Assembly: GCA_964529325.1 (NCBI GenBank)
Contig: CAZGWH010000005.1
Span: forward strand, 3,343 to 67,342
Origin: GCA-2689995 sp964529325
Lineage (GTDB): Bacteria; Fidelibacterota; Marinisomatia; SCGC-AAA003-L08; GCA-2689995
Direction: 5' to 3'
Length of the DNA stretch: 64,000 nucleotides
Shown in pieces: positions 19,180 through 27,783 of the stretch (position 1 is the stretch's first letter; each line of letters opens with the position of its first letter). Position numbers and translations under genes: made by a program. The notes under the pieces are model-generated. The model was not told the origin of the DNA and did not search any database. It worked only from the letters and a program-made list of their open reading frames with translations.

Positions 19180-19773
19180 ATGGCTAAAACCGAAAAAAAA
19201 TATATACCTAGACTGCAGAAGCAATATAATGAATCTTCTATAAGTTATTTAAAGGATAAACTTGGAATTAAAAATTCTATGAAAATTCCAAAGTTTGAAA
19301 AAATAGTTTTAAATATGGGGATTGGTGAAGCACGCGACAATGCAACTAATCTAAAAAATGCAATTCAGGAAATGACATTAATTACAGGGCAAAAAGCTGT
19401 AGTTACTTATGCAAAAAAAGCGATTTCAAATTTTAAAGTGAGAGAAAAAGACCCAATGGGTGTAAGAGTTACTTTAAGAGGAAAGATTATGTTTGAATTT
19501 TTAGATCGTTTCATCTCAGTTGCATGTCCTCGAGTTAGAGATTTCTCAGGGTTTAGAGTAAAAGGATTTGATGGAATGGGTAACTATAATTTTGGTATAA
19601 CAGAACAAATTATTTTCCCAGAAATTGATTATGATAAAATAGATAAAATCCGAGGAATGAATATTACTGTAGTTACTTCTGCTGTAACAGATGAACAATC
19701 ATTTGAACTATTAAATTCAATTGGTTTTCCTTTCCGTCGGTCTTTACAAGCAAATACTGAGGCTCAAGCATAA
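19180..19773 (+). CDS. rplE: 50S ribosomal protein L5
   Basis: This 197-residue protein binds 5S rRNA and contacts P-site tRNA. The IPKFEKIVLNMGIGEA and TGQKAVVTYAKKAIS motifs and GFDGMGNYNFGITEQIIFPEI are typical. It is about 15 residues longer than E. coli L5 at the termini. The stop and the rpsN start overlap by one base (TAATG). Confidence 0.95.
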   Translation: MAKTEKKYIPRLQKQYNESSISYLKDKLGIKNSMKIPKFEKIVLNMGIGEARDNATNLKNAIQEMTLITGQKAVVTYAKKAISNFKVREKDPMGVRVTLRGKIMFEFLDRFISVACPRVRDFSGFRVKGFDGMGNYNFGITEQIIFPEIDYDKIDKIRGMNITVVTSAVTDEQSFELLNSIGFPFRRSLQANTEAQA

Positions 19774-19958
19774 TGGCAAGAAAATCTTTGATAGTTAAGG
19801 CAAGTCGTAAACCAAAATTTTCAACAAGAGCTTACTCGCGTTGTAATAATTGTGGACGACCTAAGGCAGTTTATAGAAAATTCGGTTTATGCAGGATATG
19901 TTTTAGAGAAATGGCTCTAAAAGGATATATTCCTGGTGTAACAAAAGCAAGTTGGTAA
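19773..19958 (+). CDS. rpsN: 30S ribosomal protein S14, zinc-binding type
   Basis: This is the short (61-residue) zinc form of S14. Four cysteines at residues 24, 27, 40 and 43 form the C-x2-C...C-x2-C site. The rest (GRPKAVYRKFGLCRICFREMA) matches the family. Organisms with only the zinc form depend on zinc for 30S assembly; whether a zinc-free paralogue exists elsewhere cannot be judged here. It overlaps rplE by one base. Confidence 0.95.
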   Translation: MARKSLIVKASRKPKFSTRAYSRCNNCGRPKAVYRKFGLCRICFREMALKGYIPGVTKASW

Positions 19959-19971
19959 ATTAGGGAATAAT

Positions 19972-20370
19972 ATGTCATTAAATGATCCAGTAGCAGATTT
20001 ATTAACAAGAATTAGAAACGCTCAACAAGCTGAAAAAAAATGGGTTGATGTACCATCATCAAATTTAATTATCCGAATTTCCCATGTTTTGAAAGAAGAA
20101 GCATTTGTTAGAGATTTCATTCTTATTAAAGATAACAAGCAAGGTGTTTTAAGAATATTCTTAAAATATGATGATAATTTACTACCAGTTATCCACCACA
20201 TTAGTCGTGTGAGCAAACCTGGTTGTAGAGTATATGCAAATTCAACAAAACTCCCCAGAGTCTTAAATGGAATGGGAATTTCTATTTTAACGACTTCAAA
20301 AGGAGTTATTTCAAATAAAAAGGCTAAAGCATTGAATGTTGGTGGTGAAATTCTTTGTCAAGTTTGGTAG
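19972..20370 (+). CDS. rpsH: 30S ribosomal protein S8
   Basis: This 132-residue protein binds the central domain of 16S rRNA and, in E. coli, regulates the spc operon. DPVADLLTRIRNAQQA at the N-terminus and the C-terminal GMGISILTTSKGVISNKKAKALNVGGEILCQVW are conserved. It lies 13 bp after rpsN. Confidence 0.95.
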   Translation: MSLNDPVADLLTRIRNAQQAEKKWVDVPSSNLIIRISHVLKEEAFVRDFILIKDNKQGVLRIFLKYDDNLLPVIHHISRVSKPGCRVYANSTKLPRVLNGMGISILTTSKGVISNKKAKALNVGGEILCQVW

Positions 20371-20391
20371 TATAGGCAGGTAATAAGAAAT

Positions 20392-20940
20392 ATGTCAAGA
20401 ATTGGTAGAAAACCGATAACTATTCCTGAAGGTGTTGAAATTTCACAAAAAGGTGATGTTATTAGTGTAAAAGGAACTCGTGGAATGTTAAGCTTTGAAC
20501 ATCGTGATACTGTAAGTATTAAAGTTGATGATAATTCAATATTAATTAGCAGGGAGAATGATGATAAAAGTAATCGTGAATTACATGGTTTAACAAGAGC
20601 ATTAGTGCAAAACATGGTTAATGGTGTTTCCTTGGGATTTAAAAAAGAACTAGAATTAAATGGTGTTGGCTTTACAGCAGATGCAAAAAATCCTCCATTT
20701 TTAATTTTAAATTTAGGGTTTTCACATCCTATCTACTTTGTAATTCCAGATGAAATTACAATTGTTACTCCTAAACCAACACAAATTCATATCGAAGGGA
20801 TAGATAAACAGCTTGTTGGTGAAGTTGCAGCAAAAATTAGATCCTTTAGAAAACCAGAACCTTATAAAGGTAAGGGTGTGAAGTATGTTGAAGAAACGAT
20901 TAGAAGAAAAGCAGGTAAATCAGTTGGAGCGGGTGCATAA
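20392..20940 (+). CDS. rplF: 50S ribosomal protein L6
   Basis: This 182-residue protein sits near the sarcin-ricin loop and the GTPase centre. MSRIGRKPITIPEGVEI is standard, and the two repeated L6 domains are visible; the second ends with PEPYKGKGVKYVEE and RRKAGKS. Length is normal. Confidence 0.96.
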   Translation: MSRIGRKPITIPEGVEISQKGDVISVKGTRGMLSFEHRDTVSIKVDDNSILISRENDDKSNRELHGLTRALVQNMVNGVSLGFKKELELNGVGFTADAKNPPFLILNLGFSHPIYFVIPDEITIVTPKPTQIHIEGIDKQLVGEVAAKIRSFRKPEPYKGKGVKYVEETIRRKAGKSVGAGA

Positions 20941-20942
20941 CT

Positions 20943-21314
20943 ATGTTAAAAGCTAAAAGAGAAAAAAAAGCTCGGTGGGAAAATAAAAGAGCTCGAGTTA
21001 AATATAAATTATTAAAAGGCACAAAAATGCGTCTTGTAGTTTATAGATCAAATAAAAATATTTTTGCTCAAATTGTTGATGATAATAAACATACAACATT
21101 AGTTTCAGCATCGAGTTTAGATAAAGAAATAACTGAATCGATTAATAAAGCTGAAAGCAAAATACAGCAAAGTGAAATTGTGGGACAATCACTTGCAAAT
21201 AAAGCTAAAGATAATAAGATTTTAGAAGTAATTTTTGATAGAAATGGATATAAATATCATGGACGAGTTAAAGCTTTTGCAGATTCTGCAAGAAAAAGCG
21301 GACTTGTTTTTTAA
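20943..21314 (+). CDS. rplR: 50S ribosomal protein L18
   Basis: This 123-residue protein binds 5S rRNA together with L5 and L25. The basic N-terminus (KAKREKKARWENKRARVKYK), the RLVVYRSNKNIFAQIVDD strand and the C-terminal FDRNGYKYHGRVKAFADSARKSGL are characteristic. It starts 2 bp after rplF. Confidence 0.95.
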   Translation: MLKAKREKKARWENKRARVKYKLLKGTKMRLVVYRSNKNIFAQIVDDNKHTTLVSASSLDKEITESINKAESKIQQSEIVGQSLANKAKDNKILEVIFDRNGYKYHGRVKAFADSARKSGLVF

Positions 21315-21325
21315 CGGAGAATAAT

Positions 21326-21832
21326 TTGGTAAATATAATTAACCCATCAGAATTAGAGTTAAAAGATGAAGCAGTCGTTGTTATTAATCGCGTATCAAAA
21401 GTGATTACTGGCGGACGAAGGTTTGGATTTAATTCTGTTGTTGCTGTTGGGGATGGTAAAGGTCATTTAGGTATAGGTTTTGGAAAAGCTAGCGATGTAA
21501 TGTCAGCTGTAAATAAAGCCAAAGAAAATGCAAAGAAAAATATTTTTAGAATTAATTTAATGAACGGTACAATACCTCATGAAATTAATGTAAGATATGC
21601 TTCTTCAAAAGTAATGTTAAAGCCAGCTTCGCCTGGTACTGGTATTATTGCAGGTGGACCAGTTAGAATATTATTAGAGCAAGTTGGTATTACAGATATT
21701 CTTTCTAAAATCACTTCTTCAACAAATCCAATCAATGTAGTTCGTGCAGTTGAAAAAGGATTAAAATCATTAAGAGATCCATTGACTGTTGCTCGTCAAA
21801 GGGGAATTACAGTAAAGGAATTATTCAGTTAA
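21326..21832 (+). CDS. rpsE: 30S ribosomal protein S5
   Basis: This 168-residue protein is near the mRNA entrance and influences fidelity. The start is TTG at 21326, with CGGAGA 8-13 bases upstream. The double-stranded-RNA-binding-like domain with VVINRVSKVITGGRRFGFNSVVAVGDGKG and GHLGIGFGKA is intact, as is the C-terminal ASPGTGIIAGGPVR motif. Confidence 0.95.
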   Translation: MVNIINPSELELKDEAVVVINRVSKVITGGRRFGFNSVVAVGDGKGHLGIGFGKASDVMSAVNKAKENAKKNIFRINLMNGTIPHEINVRYASSKVMLKPASPGTGIIAGGPVRILLEQVGITDILSKITSSTNPINVVRAVEKGLKSLRDPLTVARQRGITVKELFS

Positions 21833-21847
21833 ACTGATAAAATTATT

Positions 21848-22033
21848 ATGGCTGACAAAAAACTGAAAATAACACAATTAAAAAGTGCAATTGGTTATCG
21901 TAAAAGAACCAAGGCAACAATTATAGCATTAGGACTAAGAAAATTAAATCATTCTGTAATTCATAATGATTCACCTGCTATTAGGGGAATGATTAATGCA
22001 GTTTGTTTTTTAGTTAAAGTAGAGGAAGTGTAA
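21848..22033 (+). CDS. rpmD: 50S ribosomal protein L30
   Basis: This 61-residue protein of the central protuberance region shows the usual short ferredoxin-like fold pattern: KITQLKSAIGYRKRTKATI, then ALGLRKLNHSVIHNDSPAIRGMINAV. Some bacteria lack L30; here it is present in its normal place between rpsE and rplO (1 bp gap). Confidence 0.93.
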   Translation: MADKKLKITQLKSAIGYRKRTKATIIALGLRKLNHSVIHNDSPAIRGMINAVCFLVKVEEV

Positions 22034-22034
22034 A

Positions 22035-22475
22035 ATGGATTTAGGATCTTTATCTCCTGCAGAAGGATCAGTAAGAAAAACGAAGCGAATTGGTCGTGGT
22101 AATGCTTCTGGATGGGGTCGAACTGCTGGGCGAGGAATGAATGGTTATAAAGCCCGCTCTGGTAGTAAATCAAAACCACATTTTGAAGGTGGACAAACAC
22201 CTTTATCGAGAAGGCTTCCAAAAAGAGGATTTTCTAATTATCCCTTTAGAAAAGAATTTCAAATTATTAATTTAGATCAATTAAGTAAGTTAGAACTTTC
22301 TAAAATTGATTTTGATATTTTATATCAAAAAGGTTTAATTAATAAAAAAAATATACCTGTTAAAATTTTAGGAAATGGTGATATTACTTCTAATATAGAA
22401 GTAACGGCAGATGCTTTTAGTCAATCAGCAATTTCTAAAATAGAAAAATCAGGTGGAAAAGTTATTTATAAATGA
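22035..22475 (+). CDS. rplO: 50S ribosomal protein L15
   Basis: This 146-residue protein is a late-assembly large-subunit protein. MDLGSLSPAEGSVRKTKRIGRG and the Gly/Arg-rich GRTAGRGMNGYKARSGSK segment followed by FEGGQTPLSRRLPKRGF identify it. The stop TGA overlaps the secY start (ATGA), so membrane-channel synthesis is coupled to ribosomal protein synthesis. Confidence 0.95.
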   Translation: MDLGSLSPAEGSVRKTKRIGRGNASGWGRTAGRGMNGYKARSGSKSKPHFEGGQTPLSRRLPKRGFSNYPFRKEFQIINLDQLSKLELSKIDFDILYQKGLINKKNIPVKILGNGDITSNIEVTADAFSQSAISKIEKSGGKVIYK

Positions 22476-23806
22476 TTGAAAAGATTTTAAATATATTTAA
22501 AGTTGAAGAGTTAAGGAAGAAAATAGGCTTCACCTTAATGATTATTGCTATATATCGATTGGGAGGTCATATACCTGTTCCTGGAATTAATACAAACGCA
22601 TTACAAGAGGTAATGGGGCAGTATTCAAATTCACTCTTAGGTTTATATGATATGTTTGCTGGTGGATTTTTCTCACAAGCATCTATCTTTGCATTAGGTA
22701 TTATGCCTTATATTTCAGCTTCAATTGTAATTCAGTTATTAGGTGCGGTTGTACCTTATTTCCAAAGATTACAAAAAGAAGGTGAAGAAGGTCGTAAAAA
22801 GATAATTCAATTAACAAGATATGGTACTGTTTTATTGGCTTTTCTTCAATCTATTGGTGTTGCTGTATTTTTAACTAGCTACCCTGGGACATCTCAAGGA
22901 CCAATTGTACCTAATCCAGGAATAACATTTATTCTAACAACAATTATAATTTTAGTAACAGGTGTTATATTTGTTATGTGGATGGGGGAGCAAATTACCG
23001 ATTATGGTATTGGTAACGGTATTTCATTAATAATTATGGTTGGAATATTATCTCGTGCACCTCATATTTTTGTTCAACAAAGTAGATTGTTTCAAGATGG
23101 TTTATTAAGTGGAACTTTAATTGTAATGCTTGTAGCTACAGCAATAGTTATTACAGGTTTTGTTGTATATGTATCAACTGGAGTTCGTAAAATTCCAGTA
23201 CAATATGCAAAAAGAGTTGTTGGGAGAAAAGTATATGGTGGTCAAGCTTCTCATATTCCTTTGAAAATATTAACTGCGGGTGTAATGCCAATTATTTTTG
23301 CTCAAGCACTAATGTTTATACCCAATACGATGGCATCATTTTTTCCTGTGGGAAATTGGTTCGGTGAAAAATTAACTATCTGGTTTTCACCTACACACGC
23401 CGTTTATTCTATTTTTTTTGCATTATTAATTGTGGTATTCACTTATTTTTATACAGCAATGGCTTTTAATCCTGTTGATGTTGCTGATAATATGAAAAAA
23501 CAAGGTGGATTTATTCCTGGCGTTCGGCCTGGTAAAAATACAGCTGAATATATAGATAATATTTTAACTCGATTGACACTTCCAGCTGCTATATTTTTAG
23601 CATTAGTCGCAATTTTTCCATCAGTTTTAGTTATGCTAGATGATCAAGTAGATTATGCATTAGCGAGTTTCTTTGGTGGTACAAGTTTATTAATTATAGT
23701 AGGTGTTGCATTAGATACTTTACAACAAATTGAAAGTCATTTAATAATGCGTCACTATGATGGATTTTTGAAATCAGGGCAAATTAAAGGTCGCAAACGC
23801 TTTTAG
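22472..23806 (+). CDS. secY: Protein translocase subunit SecY
   Basis: This 444-residue protein forms the SecYEG channel with ten predicted membrane helices. RIGFTLMIIAIYRLGGHIPVPGI-like N-terminus (here KIGFTLMIIAIYRLGGHIP), the GIMPYISASIVIQLL helix and the cytoplasmic loop VRKIPVQYAKRVVGRK are hallmarks. GGFIPGVRPGKNTAEYID precedes the C-terminal helices. It overlaps rplO by 4 bp. adk, which often follows secY, is absent; map comes next. Confidence 0.96.
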   Translation: MIEKILNIFKVEELRKKIGFTLMIIAIYRLGGHIPVPGINTNALQEVMGQYSNSLLGLYDMFAGGFFSQASIFALGIMPYISASIVIQLLGAVVPYFQRLQKEGEEGRKKIIQLTRYGTVLLAFLQSIGVAVFLTSYPGTSQGPIVPNPGITFILTTIIILVTGVIFVMWMGEQITDYGIGNGISLIIMVGILSRAPHIFVQQSRLFQDGLLSGTLIVMLVATAIVITGFVVYVSTGVRKIPVQYAKRVVGRKVYGGQASHIPLKILTAGVMPIIFAQALMFIPNTMASFFPVGNWFGEKLTIWFSPTHAVYSIFFALLIVVFTYFYTAMAFNPVDVADNMKKQGGFIPGVRPGKNTAEYIDNILTRLTLPAAIFLALVAIFPSVLVMLDDQVDYALASFFGGTSLLIIVGVALDTLQQIESHLIMRHYDGFLKSGQIKGRKRF

Positions 23807-23823
23807 CCTAAGCTCTTAATTTT

Positions 23824-24567
23824 TTGATACACATTCGTAATTCAATAGAAGTTGAGAAAATAAAGGCTAGTTGTGAGATTGTTCGCGATACTTTATTTAT
23901 GTTGGAAGATTTAGTGAAACCAGGAGTGACAACTTTTGAGTTAGATAGGAAAGCCGAAGAATTCATAATTTCTAAGGGTGCTAAACCTGGATTCAAAGGT
24001 TTATATGGTTTTCCAGCAACATTATGTGTTTCAATTAATGATGAAGTTGTTCATGGGATACCAAAAAATAGAAAACTAGAGGATGGTGATATAATCGGTA
24101 TTGATTGTGGAACATATATGAATGGATTTTATGGAGACCATGCAAAATCTTTCACTGTTGGAAAAGTAGATTCTAAAGTTATTGAATTATTAAAAGTAAC
24201 TAAAGAAAGTTTATATCTAGGAATTGAACAGGCTATACCAGGAAACAATATCGGAGATATTGGTTTTGCTATTCAAAATCATGTAGAAAAATATAATTAT
24301 GGAATAGTAAAAGATTTAGTGGGGCATGGAATTGGAGAAAAATTACATGAAGAACCTCAAATTCCAAATTATGGAAAAAAAGGGCGAGGGGCAAAAATCA
24401 AAGCTGGTATGTGTTTTGCGATTGAGCCAATGATTAATTTAGGTACTGATCAGGTTTTTACTAAAAGTGATAGTTGGACGGTATGTACAAAAGATGGTAA
24501 ACCATCTGCACATTTTGAACATACGATTACAGTAACAAATGATAAACCTATAATTTTAACTAAATAG
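23824..24567 (+). CDS. map: Methionine aminopeptidase, type I
   Basis: This 247-residue metalloenzyme removes the initiator methionine from nascent proteins. The five metal ligands can be seen in IGIDCG, GDHAKSF, GHGIGEKLHEEP, FAIEPMI and HFEHTITVT. The assigned start is TTG at 23824, which gives a normal N-terminus (IHIRNSIEVEKIKASC), but no clear Shine-Dalgarno is visible, so the exact start is less certain than the function. It lies 17 bp after secY. Confidence 0.94.
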   Translation: MIHIRNSIEVEKIKASCEIVRDTLFMLEDLVKPGVTTFELDRKAEEFIISKGAKPGFKGLYGFPATLCVSINDEVVHGIPKNRKLEDGDIIGIDCGTYMNGFYGDHAKSFTVGKVDSKVIELLKVTKESLYLGIEQAIPGNNIGDIGFAIQNHVEKYNYGIVKDLVGHGIGEKLHEEPQIPNYGKKGRGAKIKAGMCFAIEPMINLGTDQVFTKSDSWTVCTKDGKPSAHFEHTITVTNDKPIILTK

Positions 24568-24574
24568 GATTAAA

Positions 24575-24796
24575 TTGGCAAAAACAAAAGCCATAGAAAT
24601 CGATGGAATTATTAATGAAACATTACCGAATGCGATGTTTCGTGTAAAACTTGAAAATGGGCATATAGTTTTGGCACATGTTTCAGGGAAAATGAGAATG
24701 CATTTTATAAAAATATTACCTGGGGATAAGGTGAAATTAGAATTATCACCTTACGATCTTACTCGAGGTAGAATAACATATAGGTATAAAGATTAA
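24575..24796 (+). CDS. infA: Translation initiation factor IF-1
   Basis: This 73-residue OB-fold protein binds the A site of the 30S subunit during initiation. IEIDGIINETLPNAMFRVKLENGHIVLAHVSGKMR and the C-terminal SPYDLTRGRITYRYKD are near-consensus. The start is TTG at 24575 with a TAGGAT ribosome binding site. It sits between map and rpmJ, the normal spc-to-alpha junction. Confidence 0.96.
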   Translation: MAKTKAIEIDGIINETLPNAMFRVKLENGHIVLAHVSGKMRMHFIKILPGDKVKLELSPYDLTRGRITYRYKD

Positions 24797-24798
24797 TT

Positions 24799-24912
24799 AT
24801 GAAAGTTAGAGCTTCTGTAAAAAAAATATGTGACAAATGTCAAATTATTAAAAGACATGGTGTCGTAAGAGTAATTTGTGAAAATCCAAAACATAAACAG
24901 AAACAAGGTTAA
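24799..24912 (+). CDS. rpmJ: 50S ribosomal protein L36
   Basis: This 37-residue protein is the smallest ribosomal protein in the window. It starts with MKVRASVKKICDKC and carries the zinc ligands Cys11, Cys14, Cys27 and His32, so this is the zinc-binding form. It begins 2 bp after infA and ends 11 bp before rpsM, the conserved location. The reading frame is complete, ATG to TAA. Confidence 0.95.
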   Translation: MKVRASVKKICDKCQIIKRHGVVRVICENPKHKQKQG

Positions 24913-24923
24913 GGAATATACAA

Positions 24924-25295
24924 TTGGCAAGAATTGCTGGAGTTGACCTCCCAAGAAATAAAAAAATAGAATATGCACTTCCATATATTTATGGAATTGG
25001 TCTTAATTTATCAAGAGACATATTAAATAAAACTGGTATAGATTCTAATACCCGTGTACATGAACTATCAGAAGAAGATGTACTAGCTATTAGAAATGAA
25101 ATTGTAAATAGTTATCAAGTTGAAGGTGACTTGCGTTCAGAAATTGGTCGGAATATAAAACGATTAATGGATGCGGGAAGTTATCGAGGACTACGACATA
25201 GAAAAAGACTTCCCGTGAGAGGTCAGCGAACACATACAAATGCTCGTACGCGTCGTGGTAAAAAGGGCTTGGCAATTAAACGAAAAATTAAATAA
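24924..25295 (+). CDS. rpsM: 30S ribosomal protein S13
   Basis: This 123-residue protein is at the top of the 30S head and contacts P-site tRNA and L5. The start is TTG at 24924, giving MARIAGVDLPRNKKIEYAL; there is AAGGAA upstream. The helix-two-turn-helix region and the basic tail with RGQRTHTNARTRRGKK are conserved. Confidence 0.96.
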   Translation: MARIAGVDLPRNKKIEYALPYIYGIGLNLSRDILNKTGIDSNTRVHELSEEDVLAIRNEIVNSYQVEGDLRSEIGRNIKRLMDAGSYRGLRHRKRLPVRGQRTHTNARTRRGKKGLAIKRKIK

Positions 25296-25314
25296 ACGGA
25301 ATAGGAGATAATCT

Positions 25315-25704
25315 TTGGCAAGACCTGTAAAAGGTAAGAAAAAGAAAAAGATTAAAGTTGATCCTGAAGGGGTAGCCCATATCAAATCAACTTTTAATAA
25401 TACTATAATTACACTTACTGATAAATTTGGAAATGTTATATCTTGGGGGAGTGCAGGATGTACTGGAATTAAAGGTTCTAGAAAAAGTACACCATTCGCT
25501 GCTACTCAAGCTGCTGAAAAAGCTGCTGAAACTGCAATGAGTATGGGACTATCTACCATTGAGGTTAGAGTTAAAGGACCTGGATCTGGAAGAGAAGCTG
25601 CAATTAGGGCATTAAGAGCAACAGGCTTAAATGTTACAGCGATTGTAGATGTAACACCGATTCCACATAATGGTTGTAGACCACCAAAAAGAAGAAGAGT
25701 ATAA
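25315..25704 (+). CDS. rpsK: 30S ribosomal protein S11
   Basis: This 129-residue protein lines the platform near the mRNA exit. The start is TTG at 25315 with a strong AGGAGA upstream. AHIKSTFNNTIITLTDKFGNVISW, SAGCTGIKGSRKSTPFAAQ-like sequence and the C-terminal DVTPIPHNGCRPPKRRRV are diagnostic. The stop overlaps the rpsD start (TAATG). Confidence 0.96.
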   Translation: MARPVKGKKKKKIKVDPEGVAHIKSTFNNTIITLTDKFGNVISWGSAGCTGIKGSRKSTPFAATQAAEKAAETAMSMGLSTIEVRVKGPGSGREAAIRALRATGLNVTAIVDVTPIPHNGCRPPKRRRV

Positions 25705-26315
25705 TGGCAAGATTTAGAGGACCAAGAGCAAAAGTTTGTAGAAGATTAGAATTTCCAGTTTTTGAATCACCCAAATTTGCTTCACCAAGGAAAAACTTTC
25801 CACCGGGACAGCATGGACAATCAAGAAGGCGAAAACTTTCAAATTATGGTGTTCAGCTTAGAGAAAAACAACGGATTAAATATTTATATGGTGTTTTAGA
25901 AAAGCAGTTTAGAACTTATTTCAAAAAAGCACAATCTAAAGCAGGTCCAACAGGGCATAATTTATTAAGCATGTTGGAATCTCGATTAGATAATATTGTA
26001 TATCGATTAGGGTTAGCTTCTACAAGACGATCTGCAAGACAAATTGTTACTCATAAACATTTGATGGTTAATAATAGAGTTGTTAATATACCATCATATA
26101 TATGTAAACCAGGTGATGTAATCCAAATTCGTGACAAAAGTAAAAAATCTGAAATATTCCATGAATCAATGAGACGAATTCAAGGTGAAAATCCAATGCC
26201 ATGGTTATTTTTAGATAAATCAAAACTAATGGGTACATTTGAAACTGTACCTGAACGAGACGAAATTCCAGAACCAGTTAATGAACAATTGGTTGTAGAA
26301 TTATACTCAAAATAA
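25704..26315 (+). CDS. rpsD: 30S ribosomal protein S4
   Basis: This 203-residue protein nucleates assembly of the 30S body. The zinc-knuckle cysteines of some S4 proteins are missing, so this is the zinc-free type. The S4 RNA-binding domain (SRLDNIVYRLGLASTRRSARQIVTHKHLMVN) is clear near residues 92-120. It is placed between rpsK (1-base overlap) and rpoA, as in most alpha operons. Confidence 0.96.
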   Translation: MARFRGPRAKVCRRLEFPVFESPKFASPRKNFPPGQHGQSRRRKLSNYGVQLREKQRIKYLYGVLEKQFRTYFKKAQSKAGPTGHNLLSMLESRLDNIVYRLGLASTRRSARQIVTHKHLMVNNRVVNIPSYICKPGDVIQIRDKSKKSEIFHESMRRIQGENPMPWLFLDKSKLMGTFETVPERDEIPEPVNEQLVVELYSK

Positions 26316-26353
26316 TCATTAACTACACCTTTAAAATAATAAGGATCAAATAA

Positions 26354-27334
26354 TTGATAACAACAAAAGACAGACATTATCCTGAAATAATAGTTAAAAT
26401 TGTAGATGACTCTGAAAATCATGCAAAAATTGTTGCAGAACCATTTGAGCGAGGTTACGGTTTAACTGTTGGTAATAGCTTAAGAAGAGTATTATTAACT
26501 TCTGTTCCTGGTGCCGCAATAAGTGCAATAAAAATTGATGGCGTTTCTCATGAATTTTCAATTGTAGAGGGTGTCATTGAAGACTTACCAGATATTATTT
26601 TAAATTTAAAAGAAGTAAGATTTAAATATGTTGGTGATGCAAATGAGACAATTACTCTTCAATTAAATGGCCCTCGAGAATTCACAGCAAAAGATATCGG
26701 AGATGCATTAAAAGAATTTGATGTGTTAAACCCTGATTTGCATATTGCAACATTAACTGAAAAAGCTGAACTTACAATTGATATTAAAGTTGTGAGAGGA
26801 AAAGGTTATAGTCCTGCAGAAAAAAATAAAAGAGATGAGTCGCCTTTAGGTACAATCTTTATTGATAGTGTTTTTAATCCAATTACAAATGTTTCTTATG
26901 AAGTTCAACCTATCCCTGCTTCAAGGGAAGGTCTTGAAAAATTAACACTAGATGTTACTTCTGATGGTGCATATGATCCAAAAGATGCGATTAATCATTC
27001 AGCTTCAATTTTAAGAAAACAATTGGGTTTATTTTTGTTTAATGATTCACGAAATATTGCTGCTGTTGATGAAGAAAAAATGAATGAAACTCTTGAGATA
27101 AAATCAATTCTACTTAAGAGTATTGACGAAATGGAACTTTCTGTTAGAAGTCATAATTGTTTACAAGCTGCTGGAATTAAAACAATTGGCGAATTAGTTG
27201 ATAAGGAAGAAAATGAAATGCTTCGATTTAAAAACTTTGGTAGAAAATCATTAACTGAATTAGTTGAAAAATTAAGCAGTATGTCACTATCATTTGGTAT
27301 GGATGTTGAAGCTTATCTTGAAAGTGAAGGCTAA
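26354..27334 (+). CDS. rpoA: DNA-directed RNA polymerase subunit alpha
   Basis: This 326-residue subunit dimerises to scaffold RNA polymerase assembly, and its C-terminal domain binds UP elements and activators. The N-terminal domain has EPFERGYGLTVGNSLRRVLL; the C-terminal domain has SVRSHNCLQAAGIKTIGELV and NFGRKSLTELVEKL. The start TTG at 26354 follows AAGGAT. rplQ follows after 3 bp. Confidence 0.97.
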   Translation: MITTKDRHYPEIIVKIVDDSENHAKIVAEPFERGYGLTVGNSLRRVLLTSVPGAAISAIKIDGVSHEFSIVEGVIEDLPDIILNLKEVRFKYVGDANETITLQLNGPREFTAKDIGDALKEFDVLNPDLHIATLTEKAELTIDIKVVRGKGYSPAEKNKRDESPLGTIFIDSVFNPITNVSYEVQPIPASREGLEKLTLDVTSDGAYDPKDAINHSASILRKQLGLFLFNDSRNIAAVDEEKMNETLEIKSILLKSIDEMELSVRSHNCLQAAGIKTIGELVDKEENEMLRFKNFGRKSLTELVEKLSSMSLSFGMDVEAYLESEG

Positions 27335-27337
27335 AAA

Positions 27338-27760
27338 ATGAGACATCAAAAGAGTGGTCGCAAATTAAATAGAACTGCTAGTCATCGTAAAGCATTAATG
27401 ATGAATATGGCATCATCTTTAGTTTTACACAAAAGAATCAGAACAACCGATGCTAAAGCTAAAGAGCTTCGAGGGTATGTAGAACGATTGGTTACTTATG
27501 CAAAAAAAGAATCTGTTCATGGGCGTCGATTGATTCAAAAAAAATTACCAGGTTCATTAGGTAAAAAAGTAGCTAATATATTAATTCACGATATAGCACC
27601 AGAATTTAAAGAAAGAAATGGTGGTTACACTCGAATAATTAAACTTGGTAATCGAAAAAATGATAATGCCTCTGTTTCATTAATTGAATTTGTTGGATTT
27701 GAAAATTTAATTGATACTGAAATTATTGAAGGTGAAGTTGTCGAAAGTGAAGACGCTTAA
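27338..27760 (+). CDS. rplQ: 50S ribosomal protein L17
   Basis: This 140-residue protein sits near the exit tunnel on the large-subunit surface. MRHQKSGRKLNRTASHRKALMMNMASSL and the RRLIQKKLPG segment, plus NGGYTRIIKLGNRKNDNA, are typical. The C-terminus has a short acidic extension (about 20 residues, rich in Glu). It is the last gene of the 27-kb ribosomal array. Confidence 0.95.
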   Translation: MRHQKSGRKLNRTASHRKALMMNMASSLVLHKRIRTTDAKAKELRGYVERLVTYAKKESVHGRRLIQKKLPGSLGKKVANILIHDIAPEFKERNGGYTRIIKLGNRKNDNASVSLIEFVGFENLIDTEIIEGEVVESEDA

Positions 27761-27783
27761 GGCAATTTAACTGACATATTACA

